Source of the DNA: QHWF01 sp036848175
GTDB lineage: Bacteria > Acidobacteriota > Vicinamibacteria > Vicinamibacterales > CAVVIG01
Length of the DNA: 64,000 nt
Direction of reading: 5' to 3'
NCBI GenBank assembly: GCA_036848175.1
Contig: DAIUKO010000006.1
Span: 4,025 to 68,024, forward strand
The position numbers and the translations under genes are program-made. The notes under the pieces are model-generated. The model was not told where the DNA came from. It searched no databases and saw only the letters and a program-made list of their open reading frames with translations. Shown one piece after another: positions 31,747-40,103 of this stretch (its first letter is position 1; each line of letters begins with the position of its first letter).

Positions 31747-33902
31747 CCGGCCGGCTGCGCGGCAGGCTGGCGGAGTGCGACGTGCAGCTGGCTCGACACC
31801 ATTGCCGCAATCCGCGCCGCCTGCGTCTCGAGCGTGTACGTCCGTGCCGTTCGGTAGCCGTTCGCAATCAGGGCGCGCCGGAGATCGGCGTCACGAATGA
31901 TTCGTGCGACGGCGCCAGCGATCTCCTCCGGTAATGCCTGGTACTCGTAGGGCGGCCCGTTTGGGGCCGCCGCCGTTTCGACGAGCAGCCCGTTCGCTTC
32001 GTGTGTGATCAGACTCGGAATTCCCGCGACGCGCGTCGTCACGATCGGCACTCCCGCGCTCATCGCCTCGAGCAGGACGCGCGGCACACCTTCGCCGGGC
32101 AGCGTCGGCAGCACGAACAGATCGTAGTCGGCGTACATCGGCAGCAGCCGATCGAGCGGCACGATGCCCACCAGCCGGACACGGTCGGCCACAGCGAAGC
32201 GCTCGGCGTCGGCGACGATCGCGGTCTGCTCGTCGCGGCCCGGCGATCCGACCACCGGACCGACGATGTCGAGTGTCACATCGAGGCCGGCATCAACGAG
32301 GAGCCGCACCGCCTGCGGAAGCACACGCAGCCCCTTGCGCGGATCGATGCGGCTGACCGACATCAGGCGCACAGCCCGATTGAGGCAGGTATCCTCGCGT
32401 GTCGCGATGTCGCGCTCGCCGATCGTCGTCGTGATCGTCTCGATGACCGGGCGATCGGCGCGCGTGTGCTTCGCCGTCAGCGCTGCGCCGTTGGCAAATG
32501 TCAGCGCGCGATCCGCCATCCATTGAATGTTTCGTTCCTCGAATGCCGTATACCAGCGCCAGAGGGCCCGCTTGATCCCCCGATAGGGCAGCGTCGGCAG
32601 CAGCGCGCGGAGATCCCCGACGATCAGGATGAATGCCGGCCGATCGAGCAGACGGCCGATCGCAAAGGCGAACGCGGCCGCCGGGCTCGGAACGCGGCAA
32701 TGCACGACATCGATTCGGCGCGCCCAGCGGACCAGTCTCGGCAACACGGTCGCGAGACGGCGGTAGAACTGCAGCGGACCGTCGAAGGCCGGAAGCGGCG
32801 CCACGGTCACGTTGGTCGATCGAATCGGGGTTCCTTCTCCGGCCGGCGACTCGAGGAGCGGCACGCACAGGGAGATCTCGTCGAAGTACGGCGCGAGCGA
32901 ATCGACGTATCGCGCGAACGATCCCTCGGGCTCGCGCAGCGTGCCATCGGCTCCGCGCCAGAACGGCATGTGGTAGACGATGCCAAGGTGGATTCCCGTC
33001 GGGATTTGGGATTCGGGATTTGGGATTCGGTCGGGATTCGGGGTTTGGGACTTGGGATTCGGGATTCGGTCGGGACTCGGGATTTGGGACTCGGGATTCG
33101 GGATTCGGTCGGGATTTGGAGTTTGGGATTCGGGACTCGGGATTCGGTCGAGATTCGGGATTCGGTCCGCATTCGGAATGCGATGGTCGCGCTTTCGGGC
33201 CACCGCGAGCACGTGGAGATGCACGTCCGACCGGAATCGCTCGATCGATTCGACGTCGAGATCGACCGCTGCAAGAACCTCCTCCACGCGCTGCTCGTCG
33301 GCGTAGAGCCCGCCGCTCATCAACCGCGCGCGCAGCCGGCGCCGCAGTCCCTCCGGCGCAATTCGCAGCAGCCTTTCGCCGATGCGCCGGCTCACCGTTC
33401 TCGGCACCGAGAAGGACATCGGATGCACGGTCGTGAACGCGAAGCGCCCGCCCGGCCGGAGCCATCGCTTCACTCTCGACGCCATCGTGTCGTCGAACGG
33501 CGAATGCTCGGCGAGGACGCCGATCGAGTACACGAGATCGAACTCGCCGTCCGGGAACTCGTGTTTCAGAAAATCGCCTTCGACCAGCGTGAGACACTCC
33601 GCGGGAATCGACACCTCGCCGACGGGATGCCGCGCCCGCTCGAGCATCGGCTGCGAGACGTCGATGCCGACGAGCCGCCGCACATGAGGGAGGGCCTGGA
33701 AATATCGTCCCGTGCCGCAGCCGAGATCGAGGACGTCGATCGGCCGCATGAACCGGTTGCAGACCTCGCGCAGCCACGCGCAGAAGTGACCGTAGGCTTC
33801 GCCGCTGCGGATCGTCTCGTCATGCGCGCGATACTGCTCGGCATACGCGTCGGTGTACAACGCCGCGGCTCGTGCTCCCCACCGCGTCCGGACATCGATC
33901 AA
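31743..33902 (-). CDS. Methyltransferase-glycosyltransferase fusion joined by a tandem-repeat linker
   Basis: This single open frame of 719 residues has two enzymes. Residues 1-240 are a class I SAM methyltransferase (VLDLGCGTGRYFQAL, LVGIDVSQPMLERARH, FDLVYSIGVLAEHS, LRPGGRFAFTTVHPM). Residues 303-719 are a GT4-like GT-B enzyme (LMSVSRIDPRKGLRVL, LDIVGPVVGSPG, VRLVGIVPLDRLLPMYADYDLFVLPTLPGEGVPRVLLEAMSAGVPIVTT). Between them, residues 241-302 are translated 39-bp tandem repeats (DRIPNPESQIPSP-like units). The start is TTG 33902, overlapping the carbamoyltransferase stop as TTGA. The linker DNA looks like an intergenic repeat, so this was probably once two genes. An internal start for the transferase near 32990 remains possible. 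Confidence 0.82.
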   Translation of the reverse strand: MIDVRTRWGARAAALYTDAYAEQYRAHDETIRSGEAYGHFCAWLREVCNRFMRPIDVLDLGCGTGRYFQALPHVRRLVGIDVSQPMLERARHPVGEVSIPAECLTLVEGDFLKHEFPDGEFDLVYSIGVLAEHSPFDDTMASRVKRWLRPGGRFAFTTVHPMSFSVPRTVSRRIGERLLRIAPEGLRRRLRARLMSGGLYADEQRVEEVLAAVDLDVESIERFRSDVHLHVLAVARKRDHRIPNADRIPNLDRIPSPESQTPNPDRIPNPESQIPSPDRIPNPKSQTPNPDRIPNPESQIPTGIHLGIVYHMPFWRGADGTLREPEGSFARYVDSLAPYFDEISLCVPLLESPAGEGTPIRSTNVTVAPLPAFDGPLQFYRRLATVLPRLVRWARRIDVVHCRVPSPAAAFAFAIGRLLDRPAFILIVGDLRALLPTLPYRGIKRALWRWYTAFEERNIQWMADRALTFANGAALTAKHTRADRPVIETITTTIGERDIATREDTCLNRAVRLMSVSRIDPRKGLRVLPQAVRLLVDAGLDVTLDIVGPVVGSPGRDEQTAIVADAERFAVADRVRLVGIVPLDRLLPMYADYDLFVLPTLPGEGVPRVLLEAMSAGVPIVTTRVAGIPSLITHEANGLLVETAAAPNGPPYEYQALPEEIAGAVARIIRDADLRRALIANGYRTARTYTLETQAARIAAMVSSQLHVALRQPAAQPAG
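32997..33182 (+). repeat. 39-bp tandem repeat (GGGATTC/GGGATTT heptamers), translated in frame
   Basis: Units recur exactly every 39 bp: the GTC triplet of the unit falls at 33030, 33069, 33108 and 33147, with degenerate partial units up to about 33180. Each unit is itself built of heptamers such as GGGATTC, GGGATTT and GGGACTC. 39 is a multiple of three and no stop codon occurs on the minus strand, so copy-number change would not break the fusion protein's frame. There are no spacers, so it is not CRISPR. Similar low-complexity GGATT-type elements occur at 58174-58480. Confidence 0.9.
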
Positions 33903-35839
33903 TCGAGGACGAACTCCTGTCGCCACGATTCGTCCTTCATCTCCGGCGTCATCGTCTGGTCGGTCTTGAGCAGCAGATGGTGTTCGAGCACGAGCGCGTC
34001 GATGTTGGTCCGCATGAAGCACCGGTACGCGTCTGCCGGCGTGCAGACGATGGGCTCGCCGCGAACGTTGAAGGACGTATTGACGATGACCGGACAGCCG
34101 GTCAGCCGAAAGAAGGCGTCGATGACGTCGTAGTAGAGCGGGTTCGTCTCGCGCCTGACCGTCTGAATGCGCGCCGAGTAGTCGACATGGGTGACCGCGG
34201 GAATCGTCGAACGTGGCACGTTCAGCCGCTCGATGCCCCAGAGCGGCGCGGCCTCGTCGAGCGCCGGCTGTTCGGGCAGCCGCCGCGTTTCGTCGACGTC
34301 GGCGACGAGGAGCATGTACGGACTGTCGCGATCGAGCTCGAACCATGAGGCGACATGCTCGCGCAGGACGGCTGGCGCGAACGGACGGAACGACTCGCGG
34401 AACTTGATCTTGAGGTTCATCATCGACTGCATGCGCGGCGATCGCGCGTCACCGATGATCGAACGGGCGCCGAGCGCGCGCGGTCCGAACTCCATGCGGC
34501 CGTGCAGCAGGGCGACGACTTTTTCCTGCGCGAGGAGCGCCGCGATTTCCCCGGCCAGCGCCGACGGATCGACGCGCCTGGCCGCGCCGCCCTGAGCGTC
34601 GAGGAACGCCTGAATCTCGTCGTCGGTGAACCGCGGACCGAGCAGCGATCCCTGCATGAGGTCGGCGTACTTCGGCGGAATCGACGGTCGCGCGGCGTGA
34701 AGCGGCCGGCCAGCCTCCGCCAACGCCTTTGCCGGCTCGCGCCGCGGACGCTCCCACGTCCCGTCCGCCTCGCAACTCACGCGCGGTTTGCCGAGATGAC
34801 GATGCCACAGGCTCAACGCCACGCCGAGAGCGCCGCCGGCATCGCCGGCTGCCGGTTGAATCCAGATCTCGTCGAATGCCCCGTCGCGAAGAATGCGGCC
34901 GTTCGCGACGCAGTTGAGCGCGACGCCGCCCGCCATGCAGAGATCGCGCATGCCGGTCTCGCGGCGCGCGAACTGCGCCATCTTCAGCATCACCTCCTCG
35001 GTGATGTCCTGAACGGAACGCGCGAGATCCATTTCCCGCTGCGTCAACGGAGTCTCAGGCTCGCGGGCCGGGCCGTCGAACAACTGCTCGAACCCGCGGC
35101 CGGTCATCGTCAGTCCGTGCGGGTACGTGAAGTAATCCATGTTCATCCACACGGTCCCGTCGTCGCCGATCTCGAGAAGATGGTCTTTGATCGCCTTGAC
35201 GTACTTCGGCGTGCCGTACGGCGCGAGGCCCATCACCTTGTATTCGCCCGAGTTCACACGGAAGCCGGTGAAGTAGGTGAACGCCGAATAGAGCAGGCCG
35301 AGTGAATGCGGAAATCGCAGCTCGTGCATCAGCTCGAGATCGCTGCCGCGGCCGATGCCGATTGACGAGGTCGCCCACTCGCCAACGCCGTCGATGGTGA
35401 GGACCGCCGCCTGCTCGAACGGCGAGGGATAGAACGCGGAGGCCGCGTGCGACTCGTGGTGCTCCCCGAACAGCACCTCGCCTTTGTAGCCCTCGAGGTG
35501 GCCTTGGATGTCGTCGGCCATCCAGAGACGCTCGCCGATCCACAGCGGCATCGCCTTCAAGTACGACTTCAACCCCTTCGGTGCACACGCGACGTAGGTC
35601 TCGAGCAGCCGTTCGAACTTGACCAGCGGCTTCTCGTAGAAGCCGACGAGGTCGAGGCTGCGTGCGTCGACGCCCGCCTCACGAAGGCAGTACTCAATCG
35701 CCCGCGACGGAAAGCCGGCGTCGTGCTTCTTGCGCGTGAAGCGCTCCTCCTGCGCCGCCGCGATGACGCGGCCGTCCTCGACGAGACACGCCGCTGAGTC
35801 GTGGTAGTACGCGGAGATTCCGAGGATACGTATCGACAA
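33899..35839 (-). CDS. Carbamoyltransferase, NodU/CmcH family
   Basis: This roughly 646-residue O-carbamoyltransferase starts with SIRILGISAYYHDSAACLVEDGRVIAAAQEERFTRKKHD (start of the Kae1-like domain). It has HHESHAASAFYPSPF, LTIDGVGEWATSS, GEYKVMGLAPYGTPKY, MAGGVALNCVANGRI and the C-terminal YrdC-like region GRMEFGPRALGARSIIGDAR, RPFAPAVLRE and NTSFNVRGEPIV. It should transfer carbamoyl from carbamoyl phosphate, via carbamoyl-AMP, to a sugar hydroxyl. TTG 35839 is the start nearest the conserved sequence; a longer in-frame extension to 35941 consists of translated 9-bp repeat (KDTKNTKNTE) and is rejected. It is followed in the train by the fusion gene and preceded by DUF5989 and SxtJ, its usual companions. 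Confidence 0.9.
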   Translation of the reverse strand: MSIRILGISAYYHDSAACLVEDGRVIAAAQEERFTRKKHDAGFPSRAIEYCLREAGVDARSLDLVGFYEKPLVKFERLLETYVACAPKGLKSYLKAMPLWIGERLWMADDIQGHLEGYKGEVLFGEHHESHAASAFYPSPFEQAAVLTIDGVGEWATSSIGIGRGSDLELMHELRFPHSLGLLYSAFTYFTGFRVNSGEYKVMGLAPYGTPKYVKAIKDHLLEIGDDGTVWMNMDYFTYPHGLTMTGRGFEQLFDGPAREPETPLTQREMDLARSVQDITEEVMLKMAQFARRETGMRDLCMAGGVALNCVANGRILRDGAFDEIWIQPAAGDAGGALGVALSLWHRHLGKPRVSCEADGTWERPRREPAKALAEAGRPLHAARPSIPPKYADLMQGSLLGPRFTDDEIQAFLDAQGGAARRVDPSALAGEIAALLAQEKVVALLHGRMEFGPRALGARSIIGDARSPRMQSMMNLKIKFRESFRPFAPAVLREHVASWFELDRDSPYMLLVADVDETRRLPEQPALDEAAPLWGIERLNVPRSTIPAVTHVDYSARIQTVRRETNPLYYDVIDAFFRLTGCPVIVNTSFNVRGEPIVCTPADAYRCFMRTNIDALVLEHHLLLKTDQTMTPEMKDESWRQEFVLD

Positions 35840-35871
35840 TGGAGTTATTAGCGGCGCTGAATCAACATGAT

Positions 35872-35909
35872 ATTTCTCTGTGTTCTTTGTGTTCTTTGTG
35901 TCCTTTGTG
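35872..35909 (+). repeat. 9-bp tandem repeat (TGTTCTTTG) in the DUF5989-carbamoyltransferase gap
   Basis: Three clear 9-bp units (TGTTCTTTG, TGTTCTTTG, TGTCCTTTG at 35881-35907) and one degenerate unit before them fill much of the 73-nt gap 35840-35912. On the minus strand this reads ACAAAGAACACAAAG, a simple repeat I know from gene ends in several phyla. It tends to be mis-annotated as the first residues of the next gene. Confidence 0.8.
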
Positions 35910-35912
35910 CTG

Positions 35913-36071
35913 TTAGAACAGCGTGTAGATGAAGGGTGCAACGGCGCTCGACTGTGAGAACACGATCAGCAAGCCGAACAGCACGAAGACGACGACGATC
36001 GGCACGAGCCAGTATTTTTTTTCCTGGCGCAGGAACATCCAGAACTCCGACAGGACTCGACCCTTGCTCAT
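35913..36071 (-). CDS. DUF5989 small membrane protein
   Basis: This 52-residue protein, MSKGRVLSEFWMFLRQEKK followed by one hydrophobic helix (YWLVPIVVVFVLFGLLIVF) and SQSSAVAPFIYTLF, matches the DUF5989 pattern: a basic helix, a W-L-x-P-I start to the helix and a short PFIYTLF end. These proteins occur next to NodU-type carbamoyltransferases and SxtJ, which is exactly the context here. ATG 36071 lies 7 nt after the SxtJ stop. An upstream in-frame ATG (36200) would run through SxtJ and is rejected. The function of the family is unknown; a partner for the carbamoyltransferase is likely. Confidence 0.88.
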   Translation of the reverse strand: MSKGRVLSEFWMFLRQEKKYWLVPIVVVFVLFGLLIVFSQSSAVAPFIYTLF

Positions 36072-36078
36072 AACATCC

Positions 36079-36492
36079 TCAATACATGCGCGAGTAATGC
36101 TGTCGATCGCGATAGCGGTCCGGGTACGGCACCCAGCGAGGGCCTGGCGTCCGGCGCAGCGCCAGCGGATCCTTGCCGGCGAGCCGCCAGACGATTCCAA
36201 ACGGCACGAAGACGACGATGAAGAGGAACGTCAGCAGGAGGCGCGCGTTGAAATCGCCGACGACGCGCGCAACGCGCCACCACCAGATCCGCGGCCACTT
36301 CAGCACCGATGGCGCGACGGCGCCGAAGAAGATCAGCGCGACACCGATCGCGCCGACGACCTCGGCGCGCAGCGGGTGGCGGCGCCAGATCAACGCGGCG
36401 GCAATCACGCACAGGACCGCGCCAACCGAAAGGCCGAACGATCGATCGGTTCCCGGAAGCGCCGCCGATCTCGACGTGTTGTTCATCGACAT
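36079..36492 (-). CDS. SxtJ-family membrane protein
   Basis: This 137-residue protein has SxtJ-family hydrophobic segments at about residues 19-36, 45-65 and 82-105. The stretch between the second and third contains LKWPRIWWWRVARVVGDFNARLLLTFLFIVVFVPFGIVWRL, where the W-x-x-x-A-x-x-x-G/N pattern and FxP-x-G are typical. The C-terminus is polar, PGPRWVPYPDRYRDRQHYSRMY. In other genomes it accompanies carbamoyltransferase and DUF5989 genes. The start is ATG 36492, 7 nt after the GT-C stop. Confidence 0.85.
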   Translation of the reverse strand: MSMNNTSRSAALPGTDRSFGLSVGAVLCVIAAALIWRRHPLRAEVVGAIGVALIFFGAVAPSVLKWPRIWWWRVARVVGDFNARLLLTFLFIVVFVPFGIVWRLAGKDPLALRRTPGPRWVPYPDRYRDRQHYSRMY

Positions 36493-36499
36493 CGATCGA

Positions 36500-38644
36500 T
36501 TACCGATCTCTCACGCCCGCATTGGCGACCGTGTACTCGTGGGGCGATCGTTTCAGCGCCGCCGCAATCACCCGGCGAGAGTGGAACAGCTGCGCGGCCG
36601 CGCACGCCGACATCCCGACCGCGAAGGGCACCACGTGCACCGACATCCGGCCGGGGTAATCATGCGTGTGCGCGAAGAACGATCCGGCGATCGTTCCCAC
36701 CGTGACCAGAGCGAGAGACGCTGGCAAGCGTCTGAAATACGGCAATTGCGCCAGCGCCAGCACCGACAGAACGGCGCCGGCGGCAACCAGCGTCGAACGC
36801 GGATCGATCGCGGCCGGCTCCCGCATCGACAGTTGCGCCGCGAACGCCTCGCCGATTCTCGTCCACACGGCAGGCGACGCGATCGTCGCCCATCGCAATC
36901 CGGTCTGCTGCGCGCCGAAGCTCGTCCCGTAAATCACGCTGAAGTGACCCGCGTACCACCACGTGTGCGCGGCGAAGAGCACCACGCCGGCCACGATCGC
37001 CGCTGCGTAGGCCAGTGCCGGCCTGAGGCGCGTCCGGCCGATGGCCGCCAGCATCTCGCGCGCGGCGGCCGGCGTCCGCGTCGGCATGAGGCAGGCGAGC
37101 AGGAACCAGGCGAGCAGCAGATGGTTCAGCCGCGTGTAGAACATCAGCACCGCGAAGAGCGCCGCCGCGAGCGCCGACCGCGCGTCGCCGAGCCGCGCGT
37201 GCATCAGAAACATCATCGCCGCCGACATCCAGCCGAGGGCGGAGATCTCCGACAGGCCGCGGCCGATCAAGTACCAGATCGGGCTCATCGTGAAGGTCGC
37301 GAGCGTCATCGCTGCGGCGGCGATGCCCCATCGGAACCCGGACACGTGCTTCACGATCCCAAAACAGGTGAGCGCCGCGACCAGCAGGCACCCGGCATCC
37401 CAGTACACTTCGCCGACGCTCGAGTCGCCGAACAGGACGTGGAGCGCTCCGGCAATCCACCGATAGAGCGGCTGGAACAGAAACGTCGGACTGCCGCCTT
37501 GGATCCAGTAGCCGTGCATGAAGATTCGGTACGCCGCCGCTTGGTACATCTGCCAGTCGTCGCCGAGCGAATACACCGTCACGCGGCCGATCTGAGTCCA
37601 CGACGCGGCGACGAACAACGCCAGCCAGGGAATGCCGATCAGAAAGAATGCGCCGCGGACATTCTGGTGGCGCCGCGCGACTGGAACCAGCACGCTCGCG
37701 GCGAGCAGCAGCGTGACGCCGCGTTCGAATCGCCCGGACGCGCCGGCGATCGCAAAGAGCGCGGTCACCGCCATCGTCCACACGAGCGCGGGCCCGGGCG
37801 CATAGCGCACGACGGACGACATCACCCATGCGGCCAGCAAGAGCAGCACGAGTGCCGGCGTCGCGATCGATACGGCTCGCCACGCGGCCCGATCGAGCCA
37901 ACCGGAGGGAGATACCGTCAGCCGCGCGGCCGACCACGCGTCGTCGCCGTTCCACAGCGGCACGAACCTCCAGTCCTCGCCGGTGAACGTCGCGCGCAGG
38001 CTGATCGGATGTGAACCTTCCGCGAGCGGCACGGCGATCGCGCGTCCGCCTTCGGCCGTCACAAGGTCGCCGCCGACGTGACCGGCGACGACCATGTCGC
38101 GCCCGGTTTCGATGACGAGCCTGCCGGCATCGCCGACGCTGACATAGCCGTCGACGTCGAGCGCGACGCTCGTCGCGTCGGGCCGAAGCGCGTTGAGCAG
38201 GTTGACGAACCACGACGGGAACTCCGGCCTCGAGCGGTACGGTCCATCGAGAATGGCCGTGCAGCGGGGTGCGGTCGCACGCGAATCGGCCCTGACATCC
38301 CAGCTGCGAAGCGTCCCGCGTGGTTCATCGATGGTGATCGTGCTGATCGTGCCGTTGAACGGCGCCGGCGTCGAGAACCGCGCGCACAGTCCATGTTGAG
38401 GAATCGTCAGATGCACGGCGAGCTTCAGCGCGAGCAGCGCGATGATCGCGGTCCGTGCGACCCGGCGCAGCAGAAACTCGCGATCCAGCCACCACAGCGC
38501 CGGCAGCACCACTCCGATGAGCAGCGCTTCGGCGCGTCCGTTCAGCGGTGCGCCGTCGAGCGGCGACAAGACGCGCGCCGGCCAGAGAACCGCGATCGCC
38601 AATGCGATGGTCCACAGTGCGACGAGCACCGGCGAACGTTTCAC
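36500..38644 (-). CDS. Large membrane GT-C-like glycosyltransferase with an extracytoplasmic domain
   Basis: This 714-residue protein begins with two or three helices (residues about 8-25, 40-56 and 64-82). An outside beta-rich domain of about 160 residues follows (ARFSTPAPFNGTISTITIDEP to RFVPLWNGDDAW), then about ten more membrane segments. The later loop TVYSLGDDWQMYQAAAYRIFMHGYW holds the acidic D-D pair expected for GT-C catalysis, and TRLNHLLLAWFLLACL follows. It starts at ATG 38644, with a 4-nt overlap with the regulator stop. The domain order resembles 19399-21450, although the soluble domains do not clearly match. Confidence 0.78.
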   Translation of the reverse strand: MKRSPVLVALWTIALAIAVLWPARVLSPLDGAPLNGRAEALLIGVVLPALWWLDREFLLRRVARTAIIALLALKLAVHLTIPQHGLCARFSTPAPFNGTISTITIDEPRGTLRSWDVRADSRATAPRCTAILDGPYRSRPEFPSWFVNLLNALRPDATSVALDVDGYVSVGDAGRLVIETGRDMVVAGHVGGDLVTAEGGRAIAVPLAEGSHPISLRATFTGEDWRFVPLWNGDDAWSAARLTVSPSGWLDRAAWRAVSIATPALVLLLLAAWVMSSVVRYAPGPALVWTMAVTALFAIAGASGRFERGVTLLLAASVLVPVARRHQNVRGAFFLIGIPWLALFVAASWTQIGRVTVYSLGDDWQMYQAAAYRIFMHGYWIQGGSPTFLFQPLYRWIAGALHVLFGDSSVGEVYWDAGCLLVAALTCFGIVKHVSGFRWGIAAAAMTLATFTMSPIWYLIGRGLSEISALGWMSAAMMFLMHARLGDARSALAAALFAVLMFYTRLNHLLLAWFLLACLMPTRTPAAAREMLAAIGRTRLRPALAYAAAIVAGVVLFAAHTWWYAGHFSVIYGTSFGAQQTGLRWATIASPAVWTRIGEAFAAQLSMREPAAIDPRSTLVAAGAVLSVLALAQLPYFRRLPASLALVTVGTIAGSFFAHTHDYPGRMSVHVVPFAVGMSACAAAQLFHSRRVIAAALKRSPHEYTVANAGVRDR

Positions 38645-39282
38645 CGGATCGGCCCCGCCGACGCGACGGGAGACGACTTGCGTCCATTCGTCGGCATCTG
38701 ACGAAGCGTGAACAGCTTGTCGCGGGGGACACCATCACGAATCAGACTCGACCACTGCTGCCCCGAGCTCTCGAGCGTCGCGACGATCATCAAGTCGTAC
38801 GCCACCTGGTCGTGCTCCGCGATCGGCCGGACCGGCATGCCGAGGAAGTCGTGACCGCCTTCCTGATCGAAAATCGCGATCGGCTCGAGACGATACTCCT
38901 TGAGCGACAGGTAGGCGAGCTCCGCCGCCTCGCCGCGTCCGAAGATCGCGATCCGGCAGCCCGACACCGCGTGCTCGGACAGCATCGCGCGCAGGTGCTG
39001 GCGGACCTCGCCGTAGAGGTGCAGCGAATAGTCGATGAACTCGTAGGTCAGGCGCGCCTTCTCGGCGATGCCCCGCGGCGTGATCAAGTAGGTGAGCCGG
39101 TTCGGCTGCACGTTCACGCACTTGATGTAGCCCTTGCGCACCAGACGCTTCAAGTAGATGTTGGTCAGCCCGAGCGCGATTCCCAGTTTGACCGCGAGTC
39201 CCCGCTGGGTGACGCGCGAGTCCTGTTCAACCGCTTCGAGCAGCCGTAGATCCCGCCGGGCCTCGTTATCCATGATGAGCAA
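38641..39282 (-). CDS. EPS-associated winged-helix regulator with Rossmann-like C-terminal domain
   Basis: This 213-residue protein has an N-terminal winged helix (DLRLLEAVEQDSRVTQRGLAVKLGIALGLTNIYLKRLVRKGYIKCVNVQPNRLTYLITPRGIAEKARLTYEF) that fits the MarR-like EPS-associated family. Its LGIALGLTN recognition helix and the TPxGIxEKARLT end are typical. After a helical spacer there is a nucleotide-binding-like domain starting CRIAIFGRGEAAELAYLSL, then PIAIFDQEG, FLGMPVRPIAE and YDLMIVATLES, reminiscent of the N-terminal domain of PglD-type sugar acyltransferases. This suggests a regulator sensing a nucleotide or sugar nucleotide (inference). It lies inside the gene train, 8 nt after the deacetylase stop. 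Confidence 0.85.
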   Translation of the reverse strand: MLIMDNEARRDLRLLEAVEQDSRVTQRGLAVKLGIALGLTNIYLKRLVRKGYIKCVNVQPNRLTYLITPRGIAEKARLTYEFIDYSLHLYGEVRQHLRAMLSEHAVSGCRIAIFGRGEAAELAYLSLKEYRLEPIAIFDQEGGHDFLGMPVRPIAEHDQVAYDLMIVATLESSGQQWSSLIRDGVPRDKLFTLRQMPTNGRKSSPVASAGPIR

Positions 39283-39290
39283 TCACTCCA

Positions 39291-40103
39291 TCACGCGAAC
39301 AGTTCTTCGACTGGAACGAATCGGACACGCGGCTGCCGCGCCGCGAATTCGAGAAACGCGTCCATCACCCGCTTGAGCGCGGCGTCCACTTCCCAGTAGT
39401 GCGTGGCGAGGCAGAAGTCGCCGCCGAAGCGCTGCGCCTCGTCGAACTGCCGGACCAGCGCGTCGGTCGTCGTGCCGGGCACGAGGCTGTGGCAGCCGAA
39501 CTCGGCGTGGGTCGCGTACTTCAGCGCCCGCGGATAGACGAGCGGGTCGCGCCGCGTTCGTCCCGTCGCGCGGCGGTACTTGTGGATCGCCCACCAGTTC
39601 GCCGGCGTGCGCCAGTCCCACGGACGCATCGACGGGCGAAAGGAGAGAAACGATCCGAGCACGTGGAGCCCGGCCGCCGACACCGCTTCGAGCCCGCGCT
39701 TCGACAGCGCGTTGTGCGGCGGCACGAACACCGACACCCGGCAGCCCAGCAGCGACTCGAGGTAGGCGCGCCCGCGCGCGATGCGATCGGACGGATCCGG
39801 CGCCGACTGAAACTCGAAGCCGTCGGGAAAATCCTGATGCGTGTAGCCGTGCAGCGCGATCGTCGCGCGCCGCGACCGAATCAAGTCGCGCAGAAACGAG
39901 ACGAGCGGCAGATTGCAGTGAAGCGGCATCGATTCGCCGGAGTGCCAGTGCGTTTCGGGAATGCCCGGCTGCTCGTAGCCGATCGCGAACGGAACGATCG
40001 CCAGACAGATGGGCACGCGATCCCAGACGTCGCCGTAGATGCGCGTCAGCGCGTCGGGCGTCGTGAAGTAGCTCGTATCGTCATCGCGGATGGCGACCTT
40101 CAT
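39291..40103 (-). CDS. Polysaccharide deacetylase (DUF2334/NodB-like)
   Basis: This 270-residue protein begins KVAIRDDDTSYFT, where the D-D-D stretch supplies the metal-binding and catalytic acids of the CE4/NodB-like fold. IALHGYTHQDFP carries the H-x-x-x-H metal motif, FVPPHNALS the third motif, and FCLATHYWEVD a late histidine. There is no signal peptide, so it is probably cytoplasmic and acts on an intermediate, such as a lipid-linked or nucleotide-linked N-acetyl sugar. ATG 40103 overlaps the GT4 stop by 4 nt; a longer frame to 40199 is rejected. Confidence 0.85.
   Translation of the reverse strand: MKVAIRDDDTSYFTTPDALTRIYGDVWDRVPICLAIVPFAIGYEQPGIPETHWHSGESMPLHCNLPLVSFLRDLIRSRRATIALHGYTHQDFPDGFEFQSAPDPSDRIARGRAYLESLLGCRVSVFVPPHNALSKRGLEAVSAAGLHVLGSFLSFRPSMRPWDWRTPANWWAIHKYRRATGRTRRDPLVYPRALKYATHAEFGCHSLVPGTTTDALVRQFDEAQRFGGDFCLATHYWEVDAALKRVMDAFLEFAARQPRVRFVPVEELFA

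Noticed and set aside
32997..33182. CRISPR array
   Set aside because: Units are directly abutting 39-bp repeats built of heptamers, without unique spacers, and no cas gene is in the window.
32001..34133. Long plus-strand frame (710 codons) opposite the methyltransferase-GT fusion
   Set aside because: It is antisense to a gene with clear methyltransferase and GT motifs. Its glycine-rich stretch is only the other strand of the 39-bp repeat.
35840..35941. N-terminal extension of the carbamoyltransferase
   Set aside because: The added residues (KDTKNTKNTE) are translated 9-bp tandem repeat plus part of the DUF5989 gene end; family proteins begin at the RILGISAYYHDSAA segment.
36173..38014. Plus-strand frame (613 codons) opposite SxtJ and the GT-C gene
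   Set aside because: Highly charged low-complexity translation without motifs; both minus-strand genes have clear membrane and family signatures.
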